Assembly: GCA_037176705.1 (NCBI GenBank)
Contig: CM073899.1
Span: 7,998,001-8,062,000 of the forward strand
Source: Molossus alvarezi
Taxonomy: Eukaryota; Chordata; Mammalia; Chiroptera; Molossidae
Reading direction: 5' to 3'
DNA length: 64,000 nucleotides
Shown here: positions 1 through 11,126 of the stretch, piece after piece
Layout: each line of letters begins with the position of its first letter
Position numbering within the stretch: position 1 is the stretch's first letter
The notes under the pieces: model-generated
What the model saw: only the letters and a program-made list of their open reading frames with translations
What the model was told of the DNA's origin: nothing
Database searches by the model: none
Position numbers and translations under genes: made by a program

Positions 1-37
1 GGGAGGACGCTCAGCCTCTGAGCCACACCAGGCAGAC
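1..37 (-). mobile_element. Ves SINE, 5' (head) end only, cut by the window edge
   Basis: The sequence is the reverse complement of a Ves SINE start (gagccacaccaggcag is the inverted A-box region). The rest of the element lies before the window. Confidence 0.75.
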
Positions 38-1266
38 CCCCTGTTTTACTTTTAACACCAGCTCAGGCAGTGCCTTCTCCTTCAGTACTTAACACTTCCT
101 GAGGAAAACAGCAGAAGGAGTTTGTGGGACACATTGTGCCCTGTCATTGCGATTGATGCTGAGGTGGCTATGGCTGTCATTTCCTCCTCTGCTTTCATCT
201 ATGATCCCAGTAGGTCTTGGAGGCTGAACCTTTGGTAATTATACCTGTCAGAGCCCAGGGAAGGTGGATACATCAGTTCACAGTTAAACTGTGTCAAGAG
301 GTACCCTGCAGGGGCTCAGATGGGACATCTGGGTTCCACACACAGTCCTCTCTACTGCACTTGGTGAGAGCAGCTCTGTCTCCTTCTACTGGTCAGGCCG
401 TTGCCCTGGCCGGAGCAGTGACTCCATTTTTGCATGCTGGGTCTCAGGTACAAGTACTCCAAACTGCCCTGGTAGCAGCTATACCCTTTAGTTCAATGTT
501 TACTAACAAGCACATCCCTCTTTGTACCAGCTCCTCCAACCCTGTAGAGCTAAGAGTCTCACGCATAGGAAGCACGAACTATCACTGTCAATTACTGGAC
601 GTGATGATGAACAGATACACTAACACTTCCATTTTTTGGCTTTCAGACTCCTGTAATCTACGTATTGAGACAGTACATATGGAAGGTCCAACTTGCCATG
701 TCCTGAAGGATAACACCCTGCCCTTTCAGAGTGTTGTTGTTAAGCCAGAGAGTTGGCTATGCCTTTAGAAGGTAATCCTGTAATTTTTTCAGTGAGGTGG
801 ACATTCTTTGCTTGGTGACATGTGATAAGATCAGGGATTTTGTGGTCACTGCTCTTCCCTGGCTAGAGACCATAAGGTTTGGGATTCTTGGCCTGAGAAC
901 TAGGCATTTTGCAATCCCCAGGAAAGTGGTACTAGCTAAGGTCCTGTGGACAATAAAGCAAACCCATAGCTTGCATAGGCATCTACCTTCTTGAAGAAAA
1001 ATCTGACCCCATCATAATGTAGCCAACTGACCATCAAGGGGCCAGTTAGGGTCTTCAAGGAACCATGTCAAACTGGAGACTTGATACTGGTCTCTGTTAG
1101 GGACAAGGTAACTTCTAAAGGCAGCACTGGTTAGACCACATATGTTGCTATATCCCTCTGCTCATTTCTTATGTCCTTTGTTTGAGCTCTTGGGGAGGGA
1201 AGTGACAAAGGCTGGCTAGCCTCAACTGCCCAGCTCATTCTATTCACTTAATTTTTCATAGCCTCT
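38..1266 (-). other. Unclassified block, possibly the continuation of an ERVL-like pol remnant
   Basis: No gene is recognised. The plus strand has an open frame of 183 codons at 217-768 that resembles nothing I know and has no splice or promoter context. Because the DNA at 2438-2850 looks like ERVL pol on the minus strand, this stretch would be the downstream part of the same remnant (RNase H and integrase region). That is inference from position only. Confidence 0.25.
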
Positions 1267-1490
1267 AAAATGGTGGATGCCCTGGCCGGTTTGGCTCAGC
1301 GGTTGGAGCGTCGGCCTGCGGTACAGAGAGACCCGGGTTCGGTTCCCGCTAAGGGCACGTACCTCGGTTGCAATTTGTCCCCGGCCCTGGTTGGTCATGC
1401 AGGTGGCAGCCACTCGATGTGTCCCTTCACATCGATGTTTCTCTCTCTCTGAACAAAAAATGGAAAAAATATCCTCGGGTGAGGATAAAA

Positions 1491-1529
<39 letters not shown>

Positions 1530-1538
1530 AATGGTGGA
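1267..1538 (+). mobile_element. Young full-length Ves SINE with 11-bp target-site duplication
   Basis: The SINE body runs 1279-1527 and is flanked by aaaatggtgga at 1267-1277 and 1528-1538. The RNA polymerase III A box is near 1291-1301 and the B box at 1336-1346. The body has a CT-rich stretch, then a short tail palindrome (atcctc gggt gaggat), then a (TAAA)n tail. Family knowledge: Ves elements are tRNA-derived SINEs of vespertilionid bats, presumably mobilised by L1. Confidence 0.95.
1484..1530. repeat. (TAAA)n tail microsatellite of the Ves SINE
   Basis: About eleven uninterrupted TAAA units form the 3' tail of the SINE at 1279. This is typical of a recent retroposon. Confidence 0.95.
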
Positions 1539-2220
1539 GAGTTTCGGACAGACATCATGCATGACACATTTTTACACTACATGCCCTACCTCCTACTTTC
1601 CATTTCTCCACATGCCTCCACACCAGACACCTGATCTCTAGTGATTTTTCTCTGAGGCCCCGGAGCAGATAGCCAGACATTCATTGGTTACTGCCCACAA
1701 CATCACAATGGACTCTTACCTTTGGCTTCCTTCTCCAAGTGTACAACTCAAGTTCTGCCCTGGGAAGATTTCCTCCTCAGTGTCTTTCAGGGTCACCTTT
1801 GCATATGGCTTCAGTGCAGACCGTGTCAGTTTCCAGCATACAGCCACACACAGGTTAACCCACCTGTAAGTGAGACACAGACTTTTCCCCTTTATTTTGA
1901 ACTAATTGTATGAGAAACACACCTATGTGTCCACAGGTGTCAGTTGGGTTAGGGACACTAATATAAGAGGTCTGGAGTACCTGTACATGCGTGTCTTTTG
2001 CTATCTGCCTTAAGATTCCATCTGGGATGTGTTATTTTCTACTTATGATGGAGTGCTTCTGGGCCTGAGAAAAAATGTACCAGGTCTGACAGGATCCAGC
2101 TCAAAATTGGCAGTTATAGATAGATACATAGATACATTGCATTATATGATAAGGTGACCTCTTTTTACAAGGCCTCAGGCATCCCTCCAAAAGATGCTCT
2201 TCAAAATGTATAGAGTTCTT
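1539..2220 (-). other. Unclassified block, possibly ERVL-like pol remnant continued
   Basis: No open frame of coding quality is visible. The block lies between two SINEs inserted into what may be one ERVL-like pol remnant. Assignment is by position only. Confidence 0.2.
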
Positions 2221-2442
2221 GCCCTGGTCGGTTTGGCTCAGCTGGGCCATAGACCAAAGAGTCGTGGGTTCAATTCTGGTCAAGGGCACATACCTCGGTT
2301 GTGGTTCGGTCCCAGGCCGTGGTCAGGGTTGTGTGGGAGGCAACCAATCGATATTTCTCTCTCTCTCACATCAATGTTTCTCTCTTTCTCCCTCTTACTC
2401 TGTCTGCAAATACATGGGAAAATATCCTTGGCTGGATTTAAA
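2221..2442 (+). mobile_element. Ves SINE, diverged
   Basis: The head gccctggtcggtttggctca and the B box gggttcaattc are clear. The body has CT-rich runs and the tail is a degraded version of the hairpin-type Ves tail (aatatccttggctgg). No clean TSD was found. Confidence 0.9.
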
Positions 2443-2850
2443 ACACGTACAGAGGTCTCTTCCACAGACCCTTGCCGAGATAACACGATCTATGCTGTGA
2501 TCCTACAAGGGCTTGCATGTGTTCCATGCTCTTCTTCTCCCCACACACTGACACCCCCAGTGTCATGGGGTCAGTCAGATCATATGACCCAAGAGGAAGG
2601 TAGAGGCCCCTCTTGCAGCCATCAGTTTCTATGGCCAGAACAATATTCTTAGAGATATAACGTGCTGCCCTCGTACCCACAAAACCTGCGAAGCACTGTG
2701 CTTTCTTCAGTGAAGGAGAGGACACAACACTTTGTCTTCCTCTTTGGAAGATAGGTCCTGGAATGCCCCTGGCCACTGGTTCTTAGAAACCTCACTGTAA
2801 AGGTCAGTTCGCAAATCCTTGCAGGGTCTGTCTCCCACCCTTTGGGCACA
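2438..2850 (-). mobile_element. ERVL-like endogenous retrovirus pol fragment (RT to RNase H connection)
   Basis: The minus-strand frame at 2438-2776 reads like the junction between reverse transcriptase and RNase H of an ERVL-class element, including a stretch of the LPLGSYDLTDPM type. It has no complete catalytic domain, is broken by stops, and runs into a Ves SINE on one side. It is a fossil with no coding capacity. A protein search against ERVL pol would settle the class. Confidence 0.5.
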
Positions 2851-3240
2851 TCTGTTTTACCATGGCTGTTAGAGCACTATTTAGCTGTTTCTCGTCCTAT
2901 ATAATTGGCTTTCTGTGTCAGTATAATGGATTTGAGAGATGTCCTTTGGTATGACCAGATGGTTCACCCTCTTTGGACCACATTATGATGAGGGTAGAAC
3001 AGTAAAAGTAGCCCTAAAATAAACTTAAATAAACAATGTTTTCTAATCCTCTTTTCTAAATGGAATGGAAATGAATATGTTTACCAAATCAATGCCACAG
3101 ACCAAGTACCTGACCCTATTAAAATACTTAAGTAAGAAGAAACCATCTGGCACAAAAGACACTTTGGTGAAGTTTGCCAGAATCTACAGCATGGCCAAAT
3201 CTGGCCCACCATCTGTATGACCTGTGAGATAAAAAATGGT
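2851..3240. other. Unclassified sequence with a possible hAT-type repeat piece
   Basis: Nothing coding is seen. The segment around 3190-3240 (ggccaaatctggcccaccat) resembles the interior of a common mammalian non-autonomous hAT repeat whose end also appears at 12990-13070. Confidence 0.3.
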
Positions 3241-4139
3241 GTTTACATTATTTAAAATTAAGAGACTATTTTTATAGTAGGTTTAGGTTTACAGAAAAGT
3301 GAAAAGAATGTACAAAAAATTCCAATATACCCTTGCATCCCCACCCAGTGTCCCCTTTTGTTAATTTTTGTGATAGTGTGGTACATTAGTTATAATTGAT
3401 GAGACAATATTGATAGATTATTAACTGAAGTCCACAGTTTACTTTTAGATTTCACTCTTAGCTTTATGCATTCTATGGCTTTTGCAAATATGCAATGACA
3501 TGTGTCAGTCATTATGGTATCACACAGAATAATTTCACTGTTCTAAAGTGGTCTGGACCCCACATTCATTCCCGCTCTGCCCCGTCCCCCGGCACCCAGG
3601 CCTCTCTTATGGTCTCATAGTTAATTTGCCCAGAACATCACATAGTTGGGATAATGCGATATTTAATCTTTCTGAATTGACTTCTTTCACTTAATAATAT
3701 TAATTTAAGAACTCATATCATTTTATGGCTTGATAACTCATTTATTTTTAGTTCTGAATAATATTCCATTGTCTGGACACACCACAGCTACTGAAGAATA
3801 TCTTGGTTGCTCCCAAGTTATGACAACTGTGAGTAAAGCTGCTATAAACATCCTTGTGCGGGTTTTTGTATGGACATCACTTTTCACCTCATTTGAGTGG
3901 GTAACAAGAACAGCAATGGTTAGATTTTATGGTAAGATTATGCTCAGTTCTGTTAGGAACTGCTGAGCTGTATTCCAAAGTGGCTGCACTGCCTTGCCTT
4001 CCTGATGCAGTGACGGGGGTTCCTCTGCCCCACATCCCTGCCAGCCGTCGGGACTGGCAGTGTTCTGAATTTTGGCAATTTTAATATCTGTGTCGTGGTA
4101 TTTCATTATTGATTGAATTTGGGATTCCTTAATGATATA
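3241..4139 (-). mobile_element. Old L1 (L1M-type) 3' portion
   Basis: Read on the minus strand this is the end of ORF2 and the 3' region of an old L1. The plus-strand text aataatattccattgtctgg and the block to 4130 match in order the same ORF2 segment seen in the younger L1 copies at 20820-21240 and 38440-38880, but with much more divergence. It is interrupted at 4140 by an LTR and resumes at 4479. Confidence 0.75.
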
Positions 4140-4478
4140 TGTTACAGATTGGGTATCCATGTTACCCTAAAATTCATATGATGAAATGCTGTCCCCTTTC
4201 AGAAGTACACTAGGTCATGGGGGTGAAGCTAATCATTTATGAATGGGGTTAGTGCCCGTATAAGAAGAGACACAGGAGGACTCACTTCCTTTCTGCTCTC
4301 TGCCATGTGAGCATGCAAGAGAAGACTGCCGTCTGCACCCTAAAAAGCAGGCTCTCCCCAGCCACCAGATAGATGTACAGCACCTTGATCTTACACTTCT
4401 CCACAACCGTGAGAAATAGGTGCTTGCTGCCTCAGCCACCCAGTCTAAGCCATTTGTTATAGCAACCCAACTAAGACA
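4140..4478 (+). mobile_element. ERVL-MaLR solo LTR (MST/MLT1-like)
   Basis: The block starts TG and ends CA. In order it has the MaLR landmarks aaaattcatatgatgaaatg, ggtcatgggg, tataagaagagacacagg, ctctgccatgtgagcatgcaag, and a terminal part with ccgtgagaaataggtgc and ttgttatagcaaccc. No internal gag or pol remains. It interrupts the old L1, whose sequence continues on both sides. Confidence 0.8.
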
Positions 4479-4640
4479 GCATGTGATATTGAACAGATGT
4501 TCATGTTTCATATTCTTGTCTAGTATCTACATCTTCTTTGGTTAGAAGTTTGTTCAGGCCTGCTGTTCATATTTTTAATTGGATTCTTTTATTTTTCCTA
4601 TTGATAAGTTTTAAGAATTTGTTTTATATTTTGGATGACA
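4479..4640 (-). mobile_element. Old L1, continued
   Basis: This resumes the L1 3' ORF2 region after the LTR; the order of motifs matches the younger L1 at 21230-21370. Confidence 0.6.
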
Positions 4641-4797
4641 TCCCTTTTTAAAAAAAACGAACAGCTCTTTTTTAGGATGCTGGTCCAACTCCCACAGGAG
4701 GGGACTGAGCAGGGAGCCCCAGAAGTGGGCATGGGGGTCGGCTGAGAGTCAGGCAGAGCCACCTCAGCCGGGACACCCTGGCCACGCGGGATGAATT
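4641..4797. other. GC-rich unknown insert inside old L1
   Basis: An A-tract is followed by about 120 bases of GC-rich DNA (ggaggggactgagcaggg and onward) that matches neither L1 nor any SINE here. The flanking AT-rich L1 continues on both sides. Origin is not recognised. Confidence 0.5.
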
Positions 4798-5664
4798 ACA
4801 TTCTCTCATCATATGTGTCCCTTGCAAATACTTTCTCTCAATCTGTGCCTTGTCTTTACATCCTCTTGATATTATCAGTCACAGAGAAGTTTTTAGTTTA
4901 ATGAAATCTAGCTTATCAATTATTTCTTTATGGGTCATATCTTGTTTCTCATTTTAGCAGAAATGCATATAGTTTTTCACCATTAATGATGATGTTAGAT
5001 TTTTTTGTAGATTTTTTTTAATGTTGAAGAAGCTCCATTATATTCTTAATATGCTGAGAGATTTTATTATGGATAGATTTTAAATTTTGTCAAATAATTT
5101 TTCTGCATCTGTTGATATGATCATATGATTTTTTTCTTTAGTTTGTTGATATGATGAGTTACATTAATTGGTTTTCAAATGCTGAACTACCCTTGCATAA
5201 TAGAGCTAAATCCCACTTGGTTATGTATCATACTTCTTTTTATATTTTGTTGGATTGGATTCGTTAGTATTTTGTTGAAGATTTTTATATTTACATAATG
5301 AAATATGTTAATATGCAGTTTTCTTATTTTGTCATATAAGGTTTTAGTATTAGAATAATGATGGCTTTATAGAATTAGTTATGAAGTATTCCCTCTACTT
5401 CTATTTTTGGTAAGAGATTGGATAATAATTGGTATAAATACTTCCTTTACTGTTTGGTAGAATTCAGCAGTAAACCCACTAGTCCCGGTACTTTCAGTTT
5501 TACAAGACTATCCATTATTAATAGAATGTATTTAATATATATCAGTGTATTCTGATATATTATCTATCTATTCAGATTATCTATTTATCCTTGTGTAAGT
5601 TTTAGTGGATTATATCTTTCAAGACATTATCCATTTTACCTGAGTTATCAAATTTGTGGGCATG
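4798..5664 (-). mobile_element. Old L1 ORF2 region, continued
   Basis: Minus-strand ORF2 remnant. Segments such as catctgttgatatgatcata correspond to the reverse-transcriptase motif A region of the younger L1 near 29055 and 40350. Every frame is broken. Confidence 0.75.
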
Positions 5665-5860
5665 TTTTTTTTAATTAAAATTTATTTTATTTTTATTGTT
5701 GAAAGTATTACAGATTTCACCCCTCTTTTCCCCCATTGACCTCCTCTTCCCCACACTCACCCCTTCCTGCTTTCCCCGAACTATTGTCTGTGTCCATTGT
5801 TTATGCCTATATGCGTATAAGTTCTTTGGTTTATCTCTTCATGATCTCACTTATTTATGG
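5665..5860 (-). mobile_element. 5'-truncated young L1 3' end with a tiny 5' inversion
   Basis: Bases 5670-5840 match the young L1 3'UTR also seen at 20470, 13890 and 38095 (acagatttcacccctctttt and so on). Bases 5841-5860 (atgatctcacttatttatgg) match the same L1 near 20710-20728 in inverse orientation. That is the signature of twin-primed L1 insertion. Imperfect flanking repeats are visible (gggcatgttttt and ggcgtgttgttttt). Confidence 0.7.
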
Positions 5861-6717
5861 CGTGTTGTTTTTCATAATGTCCCTTTATTATCATTTTATT
5901 GTCTATGGGATCAGTAGTGATCTTTTATTTCTAATATTAGTAATTGTGTCATCTATTTATTTTTGTTAAACTGGCTAGAGTTTTATCAGTGTAATTAATG
6001 TTTTTAAAGAACCAGTTTGGGTTTTATCGTTTATTGAATTTGTTTTAAATTTTATTAATATTTGCTCTATTTTTAAATTATTTTGTCTCTTCTCTTGGCT
6101 TTGTGCTCAATTTACATGTTTTTCTAGGTACCCAAGGTAGGAACTTAGATTATTGAGTTTAGACAATTTAGACGTTACTTATTTTCTAATATATGTATTC
6201 AATTCTATAAATTCTCCTCTAAGCACAAGTTTTGCTACATCCAAGAAATATTAATGTTTTATTTTTCTTTTTATTTATATAAAACTATTTTTGAAAAAAA
6301 TTATCTTCAGTCTTTGAAAAATATATAATTTGGAAGTTTGTTGATTAATCTCCAAGTATTTTTGGATTTTCCAGTTATTGTTCTGTTATTAATTTCTGGT
6401 TTAATACCATTGTGGTCTGACAGCATATTTGGAAGGATTTGTATGTTTATGATTTTGTAAATTGTGTTTTATAGCTTGAGATAAAGGTGTATTTTGCCAT
6501 AGTCATATGAAATAGCCCATAAGCCAGCTAGATCCAATTGATTATGATGTTGTTTATTTAACCTGTCCTTACCCTTTGCCTGCTGGATCTGTCAGTTACT
6601 TACAAAAGAATGTTAAAATCTTCAGCTACATAGTGGATTGATCCAATTCTCTTTACAATTCTATCAGTTTTACTCTCATATATTTTGATAATTTGTTCTT
6701 AGGCACAGATATAGTAC
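5861..6717 (-). mobile_element. Old L1 ORF2 region (toward the endonuclease domain)
   Basis: Old L1 continues on the minus strand through the endonuclease/RT region of ORF2. The part at 6390-6700 corresponds in order to the younger L1 at 30140-30420. No open frame survives. Confidence 0.7.
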
Positions 6718-7885
6718 TTGCCTGTCTGTGTGTGGGCTCAACACTCAGGCTGGCAGCGAGTCTCAATCCCCAATAAATGTGCAGGTGCTGATCACGTGAA
6801 TCAGAATTCACCTCAGCAGGATTTGGAGCTTGTCAGTTTCTCCCTGTGGCTATGCTGCTTGTGAAGCTTACCGAATCCTGCTCTGTTGTTATCCGAACCT
6901 GGCCACTGGGTTTATTGGTTTGGGGTCTCTTCAGTGGGTCTCTGGTGTAGGCCAATGTCAGATGCTATTTGTGCCTGGCCCTGATTAACTATTTGGAGCT
7001 ATCAATGATACACAGCTGTGGCTTCCTCTGCTGGAGCTGAGTCCATGTGGAAAGGACCAAGTTGCACACTAAGGTCTTCTTTTACTAGTCCTGGGCCCAG
7101 GAGTAAGTCAGACAAAGACTCAAAGCACCCAGAGATCTGCCTCAGCCTGTAGACTATCTGTAAGTTTAAGTCACTTAATTGGACTCAGGCCGAACTCCTC
7201 AGCAGGGTGTATGCTCCACAGTGTGGGGTGAGAGAGATTCGAATGAGTGGGGCTATTGCTTCCCCTCAGAATAAAGCTGCATTGATGGTCAGGCTCTGCC
7301 TGAGAAAGATGGCAGCTGTAATATGGGATAAGGACTCAGCACAGGGATCCTTGCAGCTGTCCTCTCAGTTCTCTCCCCAGAGCCACCAACCCCAGACTCA
7401 TGCAGCTCTGCCCTCCCTATGTCTGAACCCAAGGTAAGTGGTTACAAATAAAATGTTATACATTGGCCCTTTAAGAAGATGCTGTGTTTCTACCTATCTC
7501 TACCTTGCAGACAGAACTCCCAGTTCTTTTCACAGCCAGATATTATGTGGGCACCTTTCCTGGTTTTGCTGCTCTGGGCTGGAAAACACAGCTTGGAGTT
7601 TAGATTCCAGACTACTAAGAGCAAACTACCCACAGAGGAGATATCCTTCCAGTACTTCAACTGCTGCCTGTGGGAGCCCAGACAGACCTCTCATGCTTCC
7701 ACAGTACCTACCAGCCTCAATGTGGCCTCCTCTTTCCATCCTTAGTTAGAAGGGCTCTCTCCAGATAGTCTCCAGTTGGGCATTCAAAATGAGTCTTTTT
7801 GTGTTTTAGTGGTAATTCCAGTTTTGTCCTGGGAGAAGGTCAGTGTAGCTTCTACTTAATCTGCCACCATCTTGGAATGCCCACA
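6718..7885 (-). mobile_element. L1 5'UTR block without ORFs
   Basis: Read on the minus strand it begins ccaagatggtggcagatt, matching the start of the L1 5' end at 32490-32585, and continues as a GC-richer 5'UTR for about 1.16 kb. It then stops directly at old L1 ORF2 sequence. Neither ORF1 nor ORF2 of this younger element follows. The open frames at 7207-7437 and 7438-7749 are by-products of the GC-rich leader. Confidence 0.65.
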
Positions 7886-8540
7886 CTCAAACGTTTTTGA
7901 ATTTTTTAGAATGGTATATCTTTCTCCATCTTTTTATGTGTAATGTAATGTGTCTGGTTATATTGTCCATTTGTTTTTGCATCTTGTCCTCCTTTCTGTT
8001 GGAGCCCTTAACATATGAATCATAGTTATTTTTGATACCCTGTCTGAAAATAATAACATCTCTGCCTCATTGGAGTCTGGTTCTGATCTTTGGCCTGTCT
8101 TTTCAAACTGTGTTGTTGGTCTTTCAGCATGTCTTGTGATATTTTTATTGAAAGCTGGACATGATTTACTGGGTACAAGGAACTGAGGTAAATAGGTCTT
8201 CTGTGAGATTTTGTATTTATCTTGCTTAAAATTAGGCTGTGTTTATTGTTTTCTCTAGTTGTAGGTGTCAGAGGCTAATATTTTCTATGCTGGGGGTTAG
8301 AATGGTCTCTATTATTCTCTGTTGTGTTTCCTAGACACTTCTTAAATAAGCTCCAAGGTGTTCATTTCTTCAGTTACAATTCTTTACTATTAAGAAGGAA
8401 TCCAATTGGTATGATGGTAAGTAGTGGAGTTGGAGATACATTCTACAGTCCTATGATTAAAGTTCTATCTTTTTTTTACTTCTCTAGGTGTTTATTGCCC
8501 TTGGTCAATATACATTAGGGCGATAGGGACCTTTCTTAAA
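7886..8540 (-). mobile_element. Probable old LINE remnant
   Basis: This AT-rich stretch includes ttattgaaagctggacatga and ggtgtcagaggctaat, which I associate with a widespread old mammalian LINE-linked repeat. It carries no coding frame. Family assignment is uncertain. Confidence 0.4.
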
Positions 8541-9059
8541 CACCCAGGTTTTCTGGGCCACTTTATTTTATTTAAGTACACACAGCAGCAAATTCCTGGT
8601 GAAGGGGAAAAGAGATTGAAAATTTCTTAATTAAAAAGAGATCTTGACAACAATAGGAACCTGCTCTTAACGAAGGCTAGTAAAGTACAACAGAAATACT
8701 CAGAGGCCTCTAGAATAAGACTGCGCACATTAGTTACTCGAGTTACAGTGTCAAGTGAAACCACTTCCCCTTGCCCCACTGCGCACACCTAGCCGACCCC
8801 ACCTTCCTCCTCAGTTCTACATTTTTGTGAAGTGCAGTCCCCAGATGGGGATATAAAAGTCCTCATTCAAAGCCTGGGTGTTATCATCATAGGTGCATTT
8901 CAGTCCCCGTCCCTTAGGTGAGAGAAGAAACCCACAAGGGCCTGGAGTTGTGTATTTCCTGTCCTGTCATGTGGAAAGCTGAAGGTGACTTGTGTTGGGT
9001 GTTTCACTCCCTCCAGGTTGCATAGACTCTGATAAAAACCAAGTTCATGGGCTCTGGTG
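8541..9059. other. Unclassified, with an LTR-like TATA motif
   Basis: No coding frame. A TATA-like gatataaaagtcc at about 8850-8862 and a moderately GC-rich context suggest an unrecognised LTR, but no polyadenylation signal or TG...CA ends could be paired. Confidence 0.25.
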
Positions 9060-9285
9060 AGCCAGTTTCTTTATTTTAATTGATTTTAGAAAAAGAAGAA
9101 GGGAGAGAGAGAGAAACATTGATGTGAGAGAACATCAATATACTTCCTCTTGCATGTCCCCCACTGGGGTCAATCTCACAAGCTGAACATGTGCCCTGAC
9201 CAGGAATTGAACTGGTGACCTTTTGGTGCATGGGACGACAGTCAGCCAACAGAGACACACCGGCCAGGGCAAGCCAGTTTCTTTA
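9060..9285 (-). mobile_element. Ves SINE with 14-bp target-site duplication
   Basis: The body runs 9074-9271, reverse orientation, and ends in the inverted head ccggccagggc. It is flanked by agccagtttcttta at 9060-9073 and 9272-9285. The tail is the simple AATAAA-type Ves tail without the hairpin. Confidence 0.95.
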
Positions 9286-10120
9286 GCAGGCGTGCCTTGT
9301 TAAAATGTGTAGAATGCTCTGGGTACTTTAAAACAGATATTTATCCTGTACCCTTTTTAGAAGTATGAGGTGAGTTTTCTCTCATTTTTACTGTGAAAAC
9401 TTGGTCAAACTCCTAGAGGTTAAGCTCACAAATTGTGCTCCAATTTGTTCATTTCAGTTTAGGTTTTTCTATTTCATGGCGGGTTCTGCCTGTGGTTTTC
9501 TGCCACAGTGATGAATCCGGAGGTGCAAGTCCCTTAGGGAGACTCGAGCCCTGAGCCAAGAGAGTTCTTGGTTTCGCACACGAAAAAAAAAAAAAAAAAA
9601 ATCAATATTTGAGCCATACAAGATTAAAGTGGAAGCAAGTTTACAGAGCAGAGAGAATAAACAAGAAGAATCTCTCCACAGACAGTGTAGTGGCCTCTCC
9701 TTAGAAGAGAATAAAGAGACACTCCAATCATCTCTAGAGGTTGAGCTTATCTGTGTGTCATTTCTGTAGAAATTTGCTGGGATAGTGAAATAGAGACTGG
9801 GGGAAAAAAAACACCTTACAATTACCTTTAACCTTTACAAGGTATATTTTGTGACCTTATGTTTTTCATTTACAGTATGGTAAGTGATAAGGTATGGGTG
9901 AGTAGCCATTAAGCAAACTCTGTAGGAATTTTCTTTGTTCTGGAGAATCTTCATATTTTCCTTGCATCTCCAGTCACCAAGTCTCAAGTCGCCAGGCCCC
10001 CGACTTCACTTTGTTTGATTTTAGATAATTTATATAGTTCTCATGCCCCTCTTCTATATTGGTAAGCTGTAATTTTCTGTAGCTTGCAGTGTATTTATAC
10101 ATTTTACCCAATTTTTACAT
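9286..10120. other. Unclassified sequence with a 19-base A run
   Basis: No gene or recognised repeat. A poly(A) run at 9582-9600 follows a moderately GC-rich part, so a decayed plus-strand retroposon is possible, but no TSD was found. Confidence 0.3.
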
Positions 10121-10272
10121 CATTTTTATTTTTCAATTACAGTTGACATACTTTATTATATGAGTTTTTGGTGTACACTGCATTGATTATATATTATATA
10201 ACTTACTAAGAGACCATCCCAATAAATCTCATATCCATCTGACACCATACATCATTATTAAAATATAATTGA

Positions 10273-10395
10273 CTGCTCCAGCCAGTTTGGCTCAGTGGTT
10301 GAGAGTCGGCCTGCGGACCAGAGAGTCCTGGGTTCAGTTCCCACTAGGGGCATGTACCACCAAAAAAAATAAATAAATAAATAAAATAAAATAAA
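10273..10395 (+). mobile_element. Head-only Ves SINE with A-rich tail
   Basis: Only the first about 85 bases (A box, B box gggttcagttcc and atgtacc) are present, followed directly by an (AAAT)n-rich tail. The CT-rich body is missing. It sits in the HAL1 3' end, with short repeats of aattgac on both sides. Confidence 0.8.
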
Positions 10396-10883
10396 ATTGA
10401 CAATATTCCCTATGCTGTACTTTACACATCGTGACTTTTCTATAAGAACCAATTTGTACTTCTTAATCAATTCCTTTACCTTTTTTACCCATCCTCCAAT
10501 CCCATCCCATCTGGCAACCATAAAGGTGTTCTCTGCATCTATGAGTCTGTTTCTGTTCTGCTTGTTTGTTTTTTTAGATTCAATTATTAATAGATATGCA
10601 GTTATTACTATTTTATTTATAATTTTTATCTTTTTTTTCTTCATATTTTTGAAGACAGCCCTTTAACAATTTATATAATACAGGTTTGGTGGTGATGAAC
10701 TCTACCTTTTCTTGTCTGTGAAGCTCTTTACCTATCCTTTGATTCTAAGTGATACCTTTGCTGAGTAGAGGAATCTTGGTGATAGGTCCTTGCTTTTTTA
10801 TCACTTTAATTATTTCTTGCCAATTCCTTCTGGCCTGCAAATTTTCTTGTGAGTAATCAACTGACAGTCTTATAGGAGCTCAC

Positions 10884-11126
10884 TTATAGATAATTAACTG
10901 CTTTCATCGTGTTGCTTTTAAGATTCTCTTTGCCTTTAATCTTCTGTATTTTAATTATGATGTGTCTCAGTGTGAACTTCTTTGGGTTCATCTTGGTTGG
11001 GACCCTCTGTACTTCTTGGACTTGTATATCTGTTTCTTTTATCAAGTTAGGGAAGTTTTCTGTTATTATTTTTTCAAATAAAATTTTAACTTCTTGCCCT
11101 CTCTTTTTTCCTTCCAGCACTCCCAT
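10884..11126 (-). pseudogene. HAL1/L1 ORF1 fragment
   Basis: An 80-residue frame matches the C-terminal half of L1-type ORF1 protein (nucleic-acid chaperone). The region ENFPNLIKETDIQVQEVQ is recognisable, followed by the basic RHIIIKI segment. The N-terminal coiled coil lies upstream in other frames (11126-11530). It is truncated by frameshifts on both sides. Confidence 0.65.

Noticed and set aside
217..768. 183-codon plus-strand open frame as a host gene
   Set aside because: No recognisable domain, no splice or promoter context, and it may lie antisense to an ERVL-like remnant. Length alone in repeat-rich DNA is not evidence.
1279..1350. True tRNA gene
   Set aside because: The A and B boxes belong to the head of a Ves SINE with a SINE body, tail and TSD. 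No cloverleaf with a proper acceptor stem was seen.
7207..7749. Two adjacent plus-strand frames as a small gene
   Set aside because: They are antisense to the L1 5'UTR, which is GC-rich and poor in stops.
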